Below the pieces are notes generated by a model that was given only the letters and a program-made list of their open reading frames with translations, made no database searches and had not been told where the DNA came from. From assembly GCF_052857255.1 (NCBI RefSeq), contig NW_027526662.1, forward strand, positions 1 through 64,000: a stretch of 64,000 bases of DNA. Direction: 5' to 3'. This document shows, piece after piece, positions 12,968 through 26,499 of this stretch (its first letter is position 1; every line of letters starts with the position of its first letter). Source of the DNA: Amblyomma americanum. Lineage: Eukaryota; Arthropoda; Arachnida; Ixodida; Ixodidae. A program made the translations under genes and the position numbers.

Positions 12968-15151
12968 GGTATTACAAGTGTTCCACGTGATACTCGTCAA
13001 AACTTTTTCTCTTATAACTGCGCGAAAAGCATGTATTCGTGCTTAATACAACGAAACAAGCTGTTTTAGACCGAAACGAGCTAAATCTGAACACATCGGT
13101 TTCACAAGTATCCACGTGATACTCGTCAACTTTTTCTCTTTTAACTGCGCGAAAAGCATGTATTCTTGCTTAATACAACGAAACAAGCTGTTTTAGACCG
13201 AAACGAGCTAAATCACAACACATCGGTTTTACAAGTGTCTCTGATACGCGTCAAAACTTTTTCATCTATAACTGCGCGTAAAGCATGTATTCGTGCTTAA
13301 TACAACGAAACAAGCTGTTTTAGACCGAAACGAGCTAAATCTGAACACATCGGTTTTACAAGTGTTCCTCTGATACGCGTCAAAACTTTTTCTCTTATAA
13401 CTGCGCGAAAAGCATGTATTCTTGCTTAATACAGCGAAACAAGCTGTTTTAGACCGAAACGAGCTAAATCACAACACATCGGTTTTACAAGTGTTCCTCT
13501 GATACGCGTCAAAACTTTTTCTCTTATAACTGCGCGAAAAGCATGTATTCTTGCTTAATACAGCGAAACAAGCTGTTTTAGACCGAAACGAGCTAAATCA
13601 CAACACATCGGTTTTACAAGTGTTCCTCTGATAAGCGTCAAAACTTTTTCTCTTATAACTGCGCGAAAAGCATGTATTCTTGCTTAATACAGCGAAACAA
13701 GCTGTTTTAGACCGAAATGAGCTAAATCACAACACATCGGTTTTACAAGTGTTCCTCTGATACGCGTCAAAACTTTTTCTCTTATAAGGGCGCGAAAAGC
13801 ATGTATTCTTGCATAATACAGCGAAACAAGCTGTTTTAGACCGAAACGAGCTAAATCACAACACATCGGTATTACAAGTGTTCCACGTGATACTCGTCAA
13901 AACTTTTTCTCTTTTAACTGCGCGAAAAGCATGTATTCGTGCATAATACAACGAAACAAGCTGTTTTAGACCGAAACGAGCTAAATCTGAACACATCGGT
14001 TTTACAAGTATCCACGTGATACTCGTCAACTTTTTCTCTTATAACTGCGCGAAAAGCATGTATTCTTGCTTAATACAACGAAACAAGCTGTTTTAGACCG
14101 AAACGAGCTAAATCACAACACCGGTTTTACAAGTGTCTCTGATACGCGTCAAAACTTTTTCTTCTATAACTGCGCGTAAAGCATGTATTCGTGCTTAATA
14201 CAACGAAACAAGCTGTTTTAGACCGAAACGAGCTAAATCTGAACACATCGGTTTTACAAGTGTTCCTCTGATACGCGTCAAAACTTTTTCTCTTATAACT
14301 GCGCGAAAAGCATGTATTCTTGCTTAATACAGCGAAACAAGCTGTTTTAGACCGAAACGAGCTAAATCACAACACATCGGTATTACAAGTGTTCAACGTG
14401 ATACTCGTCAAAACGTTTTCTCTTATAACTGCGCGAAAAGCATGTATTCGTGCTTAATACAACGCAACAAGCTGTTTTAGACCGAAACGAGCTAAATCTG
14501 AACACTTCGGTTTTACAAGTATCCACGTGATACGTCAAAACTTTTTCTCTTATAACTGCGCGAAAAGCACGTATTCTTGCTTAATACAACGAAACAAGCT
14601 GTTTTTGACCGAAACGAGCTAAATCACAACACATCGGTTTTACAAGTGTCTCTCTGATACGCGTCAAAACTTTTTCTTCTATAACTGCGCGTAAAGCATG
14701 TATTCTTGCTTAATACAACGAAACAAGCTGTTTTAGACCAAAACGAGCTAAATCTGAACACATCGGTTTTACAAGTATCCACGTGATACTCGTCAAAACT
14801 TTTTCTCTTATAACTGCGCGAAAAGCATGTATTCTTGCTCAATACTACGAAACAAGCTGTTTTACACCGAAACGAGCTAAATCACAACACATCGGTTTTA
14901 CAAGTGTTCCTCTGATACGCGTCTAAACTTTTTCTCTTATAACTGCGCGAAAAGCATGTATTCGTGCTTAATACAACGAAACAAGCTGTTTCAGTCCGAA
15001 ACGAGCTAAATCTGAACACATCGGTTTTACAAGTGTTCCTCTGATACGCGTCAAAACTTTTTCTCTTATAACTGCGCGAAAAGCATGTATTCTTGCTTAA
15101 TACAGCGAAACAAGCTGTTTTAAACCGAAACGAGCTAAATCACAACACATC
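12968..15151 (+). repeat. 17-monomer higher-order repeat, second copy (2,184 bp)
   Basis: This matches the unit at 7702 in order, in length (2,184 bp exactly) and in private variants (ggtttcacaag, tttttcatcta, ataagggcgcg), at an offset of 5,266 bp. Small differences include a gataagcgtc A monomer near 13630, where the earlier copy has gatacgcgtc, and cttttaactgc near 13138. It is a recent long tandem duplication, or possibly an assembly duplication. Confidence 0.9.
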
Positions 15152-17084
15152 GGTATTACAAGTGTTCCACGTGATACTCGTCAAAACTTTTTCTCTTATA
15201 ACTGCGCGAAAAGCATGTATTCGTGCTTAATACAACGAAACAAGCTGTTTTAGACCGAAACGAGCTAAATCTGAACACATCGGTTTCACAAGTATCCACG
15301 TGATACTCGTCAACTTTTTCTCTTATAACTGCGCGAAAAGCATGTATTCTTGCTTAATACAACGAAACAAGCTGTTTTAGACCGAAACGAGCTAAATCAC
15401 AACACATCGGTTTTTCAAGTGTCTCTGATACGCGTCAAAACTTTTTCATCTATAACTGCGCGTAAAGCATGTATTCGTGCTTAATACAACGAAACAAGCT
15501 GTTTTAGACCGAAACGAGCTAAATCTGAACACATCGGTTTTACAAGTGTTCCTCTGATACGCGTCAAAACTTTTTCTCTTATAACTGCGCGAAAAGCATG
15601 TATTCTTGCTTAATACAGCGAAACAAGCTGTTTTAGACCGAAACGAGCTAAATCACAACACATCGGTTTTACAAGTGTTCCTCTGATACGCGTCAAAACT
15701 TTTTCTCTTATAACTGCGCGAAAAGCATGTATTCTTGCTTAATACAGCGAAACAAGCTGTTTTAGACCGAAACGAGCTAAATCACAACACATCGGTTTTA
15801 CAAGTGTTCCTCTGATACGCGTCAAAACTTTTTCTCTTATAACTGCGCGAAAAGCATGTATTCTTGCTTAATACAGCGAAACAAGCTGTTTTAGACCGAA
15901 ATGAGCTAAATCACAACACATCGGTATTACAAGTGTTCCACGTGATACTCGTCAAAACTTTTTCTCTTTTAACTGCGCGAAAAGCATGTATTCGTGCTTA
16001 ATACAACGAAACAAGTTGTTTTAGACCGAAACGAGCTAAATCTGAACACATCGGTTTTACAAGTATCCACGTGATACTCGTAAAAACTTTTTCTCTTATA
16101 ACTGCGCGAAAAGCATGTATTCTTGCTTAATACAACGAAACAAGCTGTTTTAGACCGAAACGAGCTAAATCACAACACATCGGTTTTACAAGTGTCTCTC
16201 TAATACGCGTCAAAACTTTTTCTCTTATAACTGCGCGAAAAGCATGTATTCTTGCTTAATACAACGAAACAAGCTGTTTTAGACCGAAACGAGTTAAATC
16301 TGAACACATCGGTTTTACAAGTATCCACGTGATACTCGTCAAAACTTTTTCTCTTATAACTGCGCGAAAAGCATGTATTCTTGCTTAATACAGCGAAACA
16401 AGCTGTTTTAGACCGAAATGAGCTAAATCACAACACATCGGTTTTACAAGTGTTCCTCTGATACGCGTCAAAACTTTTTCTTTTATAACTGCGCGAAAAG
16501 CATGTATTCTTGCTTAATACAGCGAATCAAGTTGTTTTAGACCGAAACGAGCTAAATCACAACACATCGGTATTACAAGTGTTCCACGTGATACTCGTCA
16601 AAACTTTTTCTCTTATAACTGCGCGAAAAGCATGTATTCTTGCTTAATACAGCGAAACAAGCTGTTTTAGACCGAAACGAGCTAAATCACAACACATCGG
16701 TATTACAAGTGTTCCACGTGATACTCGTCAAAACTTTTTCTCTTTTAACTGCGCGAAAAGCATGTATTCGTGCTTAATACAACGAAACAAGCTGTTTTTG
16801 ACCGAAACGAGCTAAATCTGAACACATCGGTTTTACAAGTATCCACGTGTTACGTCAAAACTTTTTCTCTTATAACTGCGCGAAAAGCATGTATTCTTGC
16901 TTAATACAACGAAACAAGCTGTTTTTGACCGAAACGAGCTAAATCACAACACATCGGTTTTACAAGTGTCTCTCTGATACGCGTCAAAACTTTTTCTTCT
17001 ATAACTGCGCGTAAAGCATGTATTCTTGCTTAATACAACGAAACAAGCTGTTTTAGACCGAAACGAGCTAAATCACAACACATC
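15152..17084 (+). repeat. Transitional satellite block, 15 monomers
   Basis: The order is B-C-E-A-A-A-B-C-D-C-A-B-B-G-F. The first six monomers continue the 7702/12968 type (tcatcta and ggtttcacaag variants). At the atgagctaaatc A monomer (about 15900) the block switches to the B-C-D-C-A-B-B series that dominates downstream. The switch falls inside a shared, nearly invariant part of the monomer, as expected for unequal exchange. The G-type monomer near 16838 has a private cacgtgttacgtc. Confidence 0.8.
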
Positions 17085-19273
17085 GGTTTTACAAGTGTCT
17101 CTGATAGGCGTCAAAACTTTTCTATAACTGCGCGTAAAGCATGTATTCGTGCTTAATACAACGAAACAAGCTGTTTTAGACCGAAACGAGCTAAATCTGA
17201 ACACATCAGTTTTACAAGTGTTCCTCTGATACGCGTCAAAACTTTTTCTCTTATAACTGCGCGAAAAGCATGTATTCTTGCTTAATACAGCGAAACAAGC
17301 TGTTTTAGACCGAAACGAGCTAAATCACAGCACATCGGTTTTACAAGTGTTCCTCTGATACGCGTCAAAACTTTTTCTCTTATAAATGCGCGAAAAGCAT
17401 GTATTCTTGCTTAATACAGCGAAACAAGCTGTTTTAGACCGAAACGAGCTAAATCACAACACATCGGTTTTACAAGTGTTCCTCTGATACGCGTCAAAAC
17501 TTTTTCTCTTATAACTGCGCGAAAAGCATGTATTCTTGCTTAATACAGCGAAACAAGCTGTTTTAGACCGAAATGAGCTAAATCACAACACATCGGTTTT
17601 ACAAGTGTTCCTCTGATACGCGTCAAAACTTTTTCTCTTATAACGGCGCGAAAAGCATGTATTCTTCCTTAATACAGCGAAACAAGCTGTTTTAGACCGA
17701 AACGAGCTAAATCACAACACATCGGTATTACAAGTGTTCCACGTGATACTCGTCAAAACTTTTTCTCTTTTAACTGCGCGAAAAGCATGTATTCGTGCTT
17801 AATACAACGAAACAAGCTGTTTTAGACCGAAACGAGCTAAATCTGAACACATCGGTTTTACAAGTATCCACGTGATACTCGTCAAAACTTTTTCGCTTAT
17901 AACTGCGCGAAAAGCATGTATTCTTGCTTAATACAACGAAACAAGCTGTTTTAGACCGAAACGAGCTAAATCACAACACATCGGTTTTACAAGTGTCTCT
18001 CTAATACGCGTCAAAACTTTTTCTCTTATAACTGCGCGAAAAGCATGTATTCTTGCTTAATACAACGAAACAAGCTGTTTTAGACCGAAACGAGCTAAAT
18101 CTGAACACATCGGTTTTACAAGTATCCACGTGATACTCGTCAAAACTTTTTCTCTTATAACTGCGCGAAAAGCATGTATTCTTGCTTAATACAGCGAAAC
18201 AAGCTGTTTTAGACAGAAATGAGCTAAATCACAACACATCGGTTTTACAAGTGTTCCTCTGATACGCGTCAAAACTTTTTCTTTTATAACTGCGCTAAAA
18301 GCATGTATTCTTGCTTAATACAGCGAATCAAGTTGTTTTAGACCGAAACGTGCTAAATCACAACACATCGGTATATCGAGTGTTCCACGTGATACTCGTC
18401 AAAACCTTTTTCTCTTATAACTGCGCGAAAAGCATGTATTCTTGCTTAATACAGCGAAACAAGCTGTTTTAGACCGAAACGAGCTAAATCACAACGCATC
18501 GGTATTACAAGTGTTCCACGTGATACTCGTCAAAACTTTTTCTCTTTTAACTGCGCGAAAAGCATGTATTCGTGCTTAATACAACGAAACAAGCTGTTTT
18601 TGACCGAAACGAGCTAAATCTGACACATCGGTTTTAAAAGTATCCACGTGATGCTCGTCAAAACTTTTTCTCTTATAACTGCGTGAAAAGCATGTATTCT
18701 TGCTTAATACAACGAAACAAGCTGTTTTAGACCGAAACGAGCTAAATCACAACACATCGGTTTTACAAGTGTCTCTCTAATACGCGTCAAAACTTTTTCT
18801 CTTATAACTGCGCGGAAAAGCATGTATTCTTGCTTAATACAGCGAACAAGCTGTTTTTGACCGAAACGAGCTAAATCACAACACATCGGTATTACAAGTG
18901 TTCAACGTGATACTCGTCAAAACGTTTTCTCTTATAACTGCGCGAAAAGCATGTATTCGTGCTTAATACAACGAAACAAGCTGTTTTAGACCGAAACGAG
19001 CTAAATCTGAACACTTCGGTTTTACAAGTATCCACGTGATACGTCAAAACTTTTTCTCTTATAACTGCGCGAAAAGCAAGTATTCTTGCTTAATACAACG
19101 AAACAAGCTGTTTTTGACCGAAACGAGCTAAATCACAACACATCGGTTTTACAAGTGTCTCTCTGATACGCGTCAAAACTTTTTCTTCTATAACTGCGCG
19201 TAAAGCATGTATTCTTGCTTAATACAACGAAACAAGCTGTTTTAGACCGAAACGAGCTAAATCACAACACATC
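17085..19273 (+). repeat. 17-monomer higher-order repeat on E-A-A-A-A core (2,189 bp)
   Basis: The order is E-A-A-A-A-B-C-D-C-A-B'-B-C-D-H-G-F. The first E carries gtctctgataggcgtc and a shortened T run. The fifth monomer has the marker pair ataacggcgcg and cttccttaatac, which always travel together across the window. Several private single-base changes cluster at 18,200-18,860 (for example tatatcgag, gcgtgaaaagc, gcgcggaaaagc and agcgaacaag), making this one of the more diverged stretches. Confidence 0.85.
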
Positions 19274-20947
19274 GGTTTTACAAGTGTCTCTGATACGCGT
19301 CAAAACTTTTCTTCTATAACTGCGCGTTAAGCATGTATTCGTGCTTAATACAACGAAACAAGCTGTTTTAGACCGAAACGAGCTAAATCTGAACACATCG
19401 GTTTTACAAGTGTTCCTCTGATACGCGTCAAAACTTTTTCTCTTATAACTGCGCGAAAAGCATGTATTCTTGCTTAATACAGCGAAACAAGCTGTTTTAG
19501 ACCGAAACGAGCTAAATCATAACACATCGGTTTTACAAGTGTTCCTCTGATACGCGTCAAAACTTTTTCTCTTATAAATGCGCGAAAAGCATGTATTCTT
19601 GCTTAATACAGCGAAACAAGCTGTTTTAGACCGAAACGAGCTAAATCACAACACATCGGTTTTACAAGTGTTCCTTTGATACGCGTCAAAACTTTTTCTC
19701 TTACAACTGCGCGAAAAGCATGTATTCTTGCTTAATACAGCGAAACAAGCTGTTTTAGACCGAAATGAGCTAAATCACAACACATCGGTTTTACAAGTGT
19801 TCCTCTGATACGCGTCAAAACTTTTTCTTTTATAACGGCGCGAAAAGCATGTATTCTTCCTTAATACAGCGAAACAAGCTGTTTTAGACCGAAACGAGCT
19901 AAATCACAACACATCGGTATTACAAGTGTTCCACGTGATACTCGTCAAAACTTTTTCTCTTTTAACTGCGCGAAAAGCATGTATTCGTGCTTAATACAAC
20001 GAAACAAGCTGTTTAGACCGAAACGAGCTAAATCTGAACACATCGGTTTTACAAGTATCCACGTGATACTCGTCAAAACTTTTTCTCTTATAACTGCGCG
20101 AAAAGCATGTATTCTTGCTTAATACAACGAAACAAGCTGTTTTAGACCGAAACGAGCTAAATCACAACACATCGGTTTTACAAGTGTCTCTCTAATACGC
20201 GTCAAAACTTTTTCTCTTATAACTGCGCGAAAAGCATGTATTCTTGCTTAATACAACGAAACAAGCTGTTTTAGACCGAAACGAGCTAAATCTGAACACA
20301 TCGGTTTTACAAGTATCCACGTGATACTCGTCAAAACTTTTTCTCTTATAACTGCGCGAAAAGCATGTATTCTTGCTTAATACAGCGAAACAAGCTGTTT
20401 TAGACCGAAATGAGCTAAATCACAACACATCGGTTTTACAAGTGTTCCTCTGATACGCGTCAAAACTTTTTCTTTTATAACTGCGCGAAAAGCATGTATT
20501 CTTGCTTAATACAGCGAATCAAGTTGTTTTAGACCGAAACGAGCTAAATCACAACACATCGGTATATCAAGTGTTCCACGTGATACTCGTCAAAACTTTT
20601 TCTCTTATAACTGCGCGAAAAGCATGTATTCTTGCTTAATACAGCGAAACAAGCTGTTTTAGACCGAAACGATCTAAATCACAACACATCGGTATTACAA
20701 GTGTTCCACGTGATACTCGTCAAAACTTTTTCTCTTTTGCCTGTGCGAAAAGCATGTATTCGTGCATAATACAACGAAACAAGCTGTTTTTGACCGAAAC
20801 GAGCTAAATCTGAACACATCGGTTTTACAAGTATCCACGTGATACTCGTCAACTTTTTCTCTTATAACTGCGCGAAAAGCATGTATTCTTGCTTAATACA
20901 ACGAAACAAGCTGTTTTAGACCGAAACGAGCTAAATCACAACACATC
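19274..20947 (+). repeat. 13-monomer higher-order repeat on E-A-A-A-A core (1,674 bp)
   Basis: The order is E-A-A-A-A-B-C-D-C-A-B'-B-C: the first 13 positions of the preceding 17-monomer unit without its D-H-G-F tail. One B monomer near 20736 has a private cttttgcctgtgcg change. The final C has the shortened cgtcaactttttc form, which connects back to an E monomer and restarts the series at 20948. Confidence 0.85.
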
Positions 20948-21590
20948 GGTTTTACAAGTGTCTCTGATACGCGTCAAAACTTTTTCTTCTATAACTGCGC
21001 GTAAAGCATGTATTCGTGCTTAATACAACGAAACAAGCTGTTTTAGACCGAAACGAGCTAAATCTGAACACATCGGTTTTACAAGTGTTCCTCTGATACG
21101 CGTCAAAACTTTTTCTCTTATAACTGCGCGAAAAGCATGTATTCTTGCTTAATACAGCGAAACAAGCTGTTTTAGACCGAAACGAGCTAAATCACAACAC
21201 ATCGGTTTTACAAGTGTTCCTCTGATACGCGTCAAAACTTTTTCTCTTATAAATGCGCGAAAAGCATGTATTCTTGCTTAATACAGCGAAACAAGCTGTT
21301 TTAGACCGAAACGAGCTAAATCACAACACATCGGTTTTACAAGCGTTCCTCTGATACGCGTCAAAACTTTTTCTCTTATAACTGCGCGAAAAGCATGTAT
21401 TCTTGCTTAATACAGCGAAACAAGCTGTTTTAGACCGAAATGAGCTAAATCACAACACATCGGTTTTACAAGTGTTCCTCTGATACGCGTCAAAACTTTT
21501 TCTCTTATAACGGCGCGAAAAGCATGTATTCTTCCTTAATACAGCGAAACAAGCTGTTTTAGACCGAAACGAGCTAAATCACAACACATC
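20948..21590 (+). repeat. Five-monomer bridge E-A-A-A-A
   Basis: A third start of the E-A-A-A-A core, ending in the ataacggcgcg/cttccttaatac monomer. Instead of passing to a B monomer it leads into the first J monomer at 21591, the head of the 15-monomer HOR. It marks the boundary between the two HOR regimes. Confidence 0.8.
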
Positions 21591-23527
21591 GGTATTACAA
21601 GTGGTCCACGTGATACTCGTCAAAACGTTTTCTCTTTTAACTGCGCGAAAAGCATGTATTCGTGCTTAATACAACGAAACAAGCTGTTTTAGACCGAAAC
21701 GAGCTAAATCTGAACACATCGGTTTTACAAGTATCCACGTGATACTCGTCAAAACTTTTTCTCTTATAACTGCGCGAAAAGCATGTATTCTTGCTTAATA
21801 CAACGAAACAAGCTGTTTTAGACCGAAACGAGCTAAATCACAACACATCGGTTTTACAAGTGTCTCTCTAATACGCGTCAAAACTTTTTCTCTTATAACT
21901 GCGCGAAAAGCATGTATTCTTGCTTAATACAACGAAACAAGCTGTTTTAGACCGAAACGAGCTAAATCTGAACACATCGGTTTTACAAGTATCCACGTGA
22001 TACTCGTCAAAACTTTTTCTCTTATAACTGCGCGAAAAGCATGTATTCTTGCTTAATACAGCGAAACAAGCTGTTTTAGACCGAAATGAGCTAAATCACA
22101 ACACATCGGTTTTACAAGTGTTCCTCTGATACGCGTCAAAACTTTTTCTTTTATAACTGCGCGAAAAGCATGTATTCTTGCTTAATACAGCGAATCAAGT
22201 TGTTTTAGACCGAAACGAGCTAAATCACAACACATCGGTATATCAAGTGTTCCACGTGATACTCGTCAAAACTTTTTCTCTTATAACTGCGCGAAAAGCA
22301 TGTATTCTTGCTTAATACAGCGAAACAAGCTGTTTTAGACCGAAACGAGCTAAATCACAACACATCGGTATTACAAGTGTTCCACGTGATACTCGTCAAA
22401 ACTTTTTCTCTTTTAACTGCGCGAAAAGCATGTATTCGTGCTTAATACAACGAAACAAGCTGTTTTTGACCGAAACGAGCTAAATCTGAACACATCGGTT
22501 TTACAAGTATCCACGTGATACTCGTCAAAACTTTTTCTCTTATAACTGCGCGAAAAGCATGTATTCTTGCTTAATACAACGAAACAAGCTGTTTTAGACC
22601 GAAACGAGCTAAATCACAACACATCGGTTTTACAAGTGTCTCTCTAATAGGCGTCAAAACTTTTTCTCTTATAACTGCGCGAAAAGCATGTATTCTTGCT
22701 TAATACAACGAAACAAGCTGTTTTAGACCGAAACGAGCTAAATCTGAACACATCGGTTTTACAAGTGTTCCTCTGATACGCGTCAAATTTTTTTCTCTTA
22801 TAACTGCGCGAAAAGCATGTATTCTTGCTTAATACAGCGAAACAAGCTGTTTTAGACCGAAACGAGCTAAATCACAACACATCGGTTTTACAAGTGTTCC
22901 TCTGATACGCGTCAAAACTTTTTCTCTTATAACTGCGCGAAAAGCATGTATTCTTGCTTAATACAGCGAAACAAGCTGTTTTAAACCGAAACGAGCTAAA
23001 TCACAACACATCGGTATTACAAGTGTTCCACGTGATACTCGTCAAAACTTTTTCTCTTATAACTGCGCGAAAAGCATGTATTCGTGCTTAATACAACGAA
23101 ACAAGCTGTTTTAGACCGAAACGAGCTAAATCTGAACACATCGGTTTTACAAGTATCCACGTGATACTCGTCAACTTTTTCTCTTATAAATGCGCGAAAA
23201 GCATGTATTCTTGCTTAATACAGCGAAACAAGCTGTTTTAGACCGAAACGAGTTAAATCACAACACATCGGTTTTACAAGTGTTCCTCTGATACGCGTCA
23301 AAACTTTTTCTCTTATAACTGCGCGAAAAGCATGTATTCTTGCTTAATACAGCGAAACAAGCTGTTTTAGACCGAAATGAGCTAAATCACAACACATCGG
23401 TTTTACAAGTGTTCCTCTGATACGCGTCAAAACTTTTTCTCTTATAACGGCGCGAAAAGCATGTATTCTTCCTTAATACAGCGAAACAAGCTGTTTTAGA
23501 CCGAAACGAGCTAAATCACAACACATC
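21591..23527 (+). repeat. 15-monomer J-type HOR, reference copy (1,937 bp)
   Basis: The order is J-C-D-C-A-B'-B-C-K-A-A-B-C-A-A. Useful markers are: J with ggtccacg and cgtcaaaacgttttc; A5 with cttttataac and gcgaatcaagttg; B' with ggtatatcaag; A10 with gtcaaattttttt; A11 with gttttaaaccg; C13 with gtcaactttttc and ataaatgcgcg; A14 with atgagctaaatc; A15 with ataacggcgcg. The next J monomer begins exactly 1,937 bp later. Confidence 0.9.
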
Positions 23528-26499
23528 GGTATTACAAGTGGTCCACGTGATACTCGTCAAAACGTTTTCTCTTTTAACTGCGCGAAAAGCATGTATTCGT
23601 GCTTAATACAACGAAACAAGCTGTTTTAGACCGAAACGAGCTAAATCTGAACACATCGGTTTTACAAGTATCCACGTGATACTCGTCAAAACTTTTTCTC
23701 TTATAACTGCGCGAAAAGCATGTATTCTTGCTTAATACAACGAAACAAGCTGTTTTAGACCGAAACGAGCTAAATCACAACACATCGGTTTTACAAGTGT
23801 CTCTCTAATACGCGTCAAAACTTTTTCTCTTATAACTGCGCGAAAAGCATGTATTCTTGCTTAATACAACGAAACAAGCTGTTTTAGACCGAAACGAGCT
23901 AAATCTGAACACATCGGTTTTACAAGTATCCACGTGATACTCGTCAAAACTTTTTCTCTTATAACTGCGCGAAAAGCATGTATTCTTGCTTAATACAGCG
24001 AAACAAGCTGTTTTAGACCGAAATGAGCTAAATCACAACACATCGGTTTTACAAGTGTTCCTCTGATACGCGTCAAAACTTTTTCTTTTATAACTGCGCG
24101 AAAAGCATGTATTCTTGCTTAATACAGCGAATCAAGTTGTTTTAGACCGAAACGAGCTAAATCACAACACATCGGTATATCAAGTGTTCCACGTGATACT
24201 CGTCAAAACTTTTTCTCTTATAACTGCGCGAAAAGCATGTATTCTTGCTTAATACAGCGAAACAAGCTGTTTTAGACCGAAACGAGCTAAATCACAACAC
24301 ATCGGTATTACAAGTGTTCCACGTGATACTCGTCAAAACTTTTTCTCTTTTAACTGCGCGAAAAGCATGTATTCGTGCTTAATACAACGAAACAAGCTGT
24401 TTTTGACCGAAACGAGCTAAATCTGAACACATCGGTTTTACAAGTATCCACGTGATACTCGTCAAAACTTTTTCTCTTATAACTGCGCGAAAAGCATGTA
24501 TTCTTGCTTAATACAACGAAACAAGCTGTTTTAGACCGAAACGAGCTAAATCACAACACATCGGTTTTACAAGTGTCTCTCTAATAGGCGTCAAAACTTT
24601 TTCTCTTATAACTGCGCGAAAAGCATGTATTCTTGCTTAATACAACGAAACAAGCTGTTTTAGACCGAAACGAGCTAAATCTGAACACATCGGTTTTACA
24701 AGTGTTCCTCTGATACGCGTCAAATTTTTTTCTCTTATAACTGCGCGAAAAGCATGTATTCTTGCTTAATACAGCGAAACAAGCTGTTTTAGACCGAAAC
24801 GAGCTAAATCACAACACATCGGTTTTACAAGTGTTCCTCTGATACGCGTCAAAACTTTTTCTCTTATAACTGCGCGAAAAGCATGTATTCTTGCTTAATA
24901 CAGCGAAACAAGCTGTTTTAAACCGAAACGAGCTAAATCACAACACATCGGTATTACAAAAGTTCCACGTGATACTCGTCAAAACTTTTTCTCTTATAAC
25001 TGCGCGAAAAGCATGTATTCGTGCTTAATACAACGAAACAAGCTGTTTTAGACCGAAACGAGCTAAATCTGAACACATCGGTTTTACAAGTATCCACGTG
25101 ATACTCGTCAAAACTTTTTCTCTTATAACTGCGCGAAAAGCATGTATTCTTGCTTAATACAGCGAAACAAGCTGTTTTAGACCGAAATGAGCTAAATCAC
25201 AACACATCGGTTTTACAAGTGTTCCTCTGATACGCGTCAAAACTTTTTCTTTTATAACTGCGCGAAAAGCATGTATTCTTGCTTAATACAGCGAATCAAG
25301 TTGTTTTAGACCGAAACGAGCTAAATCACAACACATCGGTATATCAAGTGTTCCACGTGATACTCGTCAAAACTTTTTCTCTTATAACTGCGCGAAAAGC
25401 ATGTATTCTTGCTTAATACAGCGAAACAAGCTGTTTTAGACCGAAACGAGCTAAATCACAACACATCGGTATTACAAGTGTTCCACGTGATACTCGTCAA
25501 AACTTTTTCTCTTTTAACTGCGCGAAAAGCATGTATTCGTGCTTAATACAACGAAACAAGCTGTTTTTGACCGAAACGAGCTAAATCTGAACACATCGGT
25601 TTTACAAGTATCCACGTGATACTCGTCAAAACTTTTTCTCTTATAACTGCGCGAAAAGCATGTATTCTTGCTTAATACAACGAAACAAGCTGTTTTAGAC
25701 CGAAACGAGCTAAATCACAACACATCGGTTTTACAAGTGTCTCTCTAATAGGCGTCAAAACTTTTTCTCTTATAACTGCGCGAAAAGCATGTATTCTTGC
25801 TTAATACAACGAAACAAGCTGTTTTAGACCGAAACGAGCTAAATCACAACACATCGGTTTTACAAGTGTTCCTCTGATACGCGTCAAAACTTTTTCTCTT
25901 ATAACTGCGCGAAAAGCATGTATTCTTGCTTAATACAGCGAAACAAGCTGTTTTAAACCGAAACGAGCTAAATCACAACACATCGGTATTACAAGTGTTC
26001 CACGTGATACTCGTCAAAACTTTTTCTCTTATAACTGCGCGAAAAGCATGTATTCGTGCTTAATACAACGAAACAAGCTGTTTTAGACCGAAACGAGCTA
26101 AATCTGAACACATCGGTTTTACAAGTATCCACGTGATACTCGTCAACTTTTTCTCTTATAAATGCGCGAAAAGCATGTATTCTTGCTTAATACAGCGAAA
26201 CAAGCTGTTTTAGACCGAAACGAGTTAAATCACAACACATCGGTTTTACAAGTGTTCCTCTGATACGCGTCAAAACTTTTTCTCTTATAACTGCGCGAAA
26301 AGCATGTATTCTTGCTTAATACAGCGAAACAAGCTGTTTTAGACCGAAATGAGCTAAATCACAACACATCGGTTTTACAAGTGTTCCTCTGATACGCGTC
26401 AAAACTTTTTCTCTTATAACGGCGCGAAAAGCATGTATTCTTCCTTAATACAGCGAAACAAGCTGTTTTAGACCGAAACGAGCCAAATCACAACACATC
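23528..26499 (+). repeat. Expanded 15-monomer HOR, 23 monomers (2,972 bp)
   Basis: This runs through positions 1-12 of the 15-monomer unit, then jumps back to position 4 (a C monomer with the atgag marker near 25080). It repeats positions 4-9, skips position 10, and finishes with 11-15. The net gain is eight monomers (1,035 bp relative to 1,937). One B monomer near 24951 has a private ggtattacaaaag. This is the product expected from misregistered unequal crossover. Confidence 0.85.

Noticed and set aside
4479..14842. Recurring 72-codon reverse-strand open frames with the same repeated peptide (4479, 7174, 9358, 12440, 14624) and similar frames elsewhere
   Set aside because: They are the satellite read in a stop-poor frame. 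129 bp equals 43 codons, so the peptide repeats each monomer, and frames end wherever a 127-, 128- or 130-bp monomer or a point change intervenes. There is no start context, domain or codon bias.
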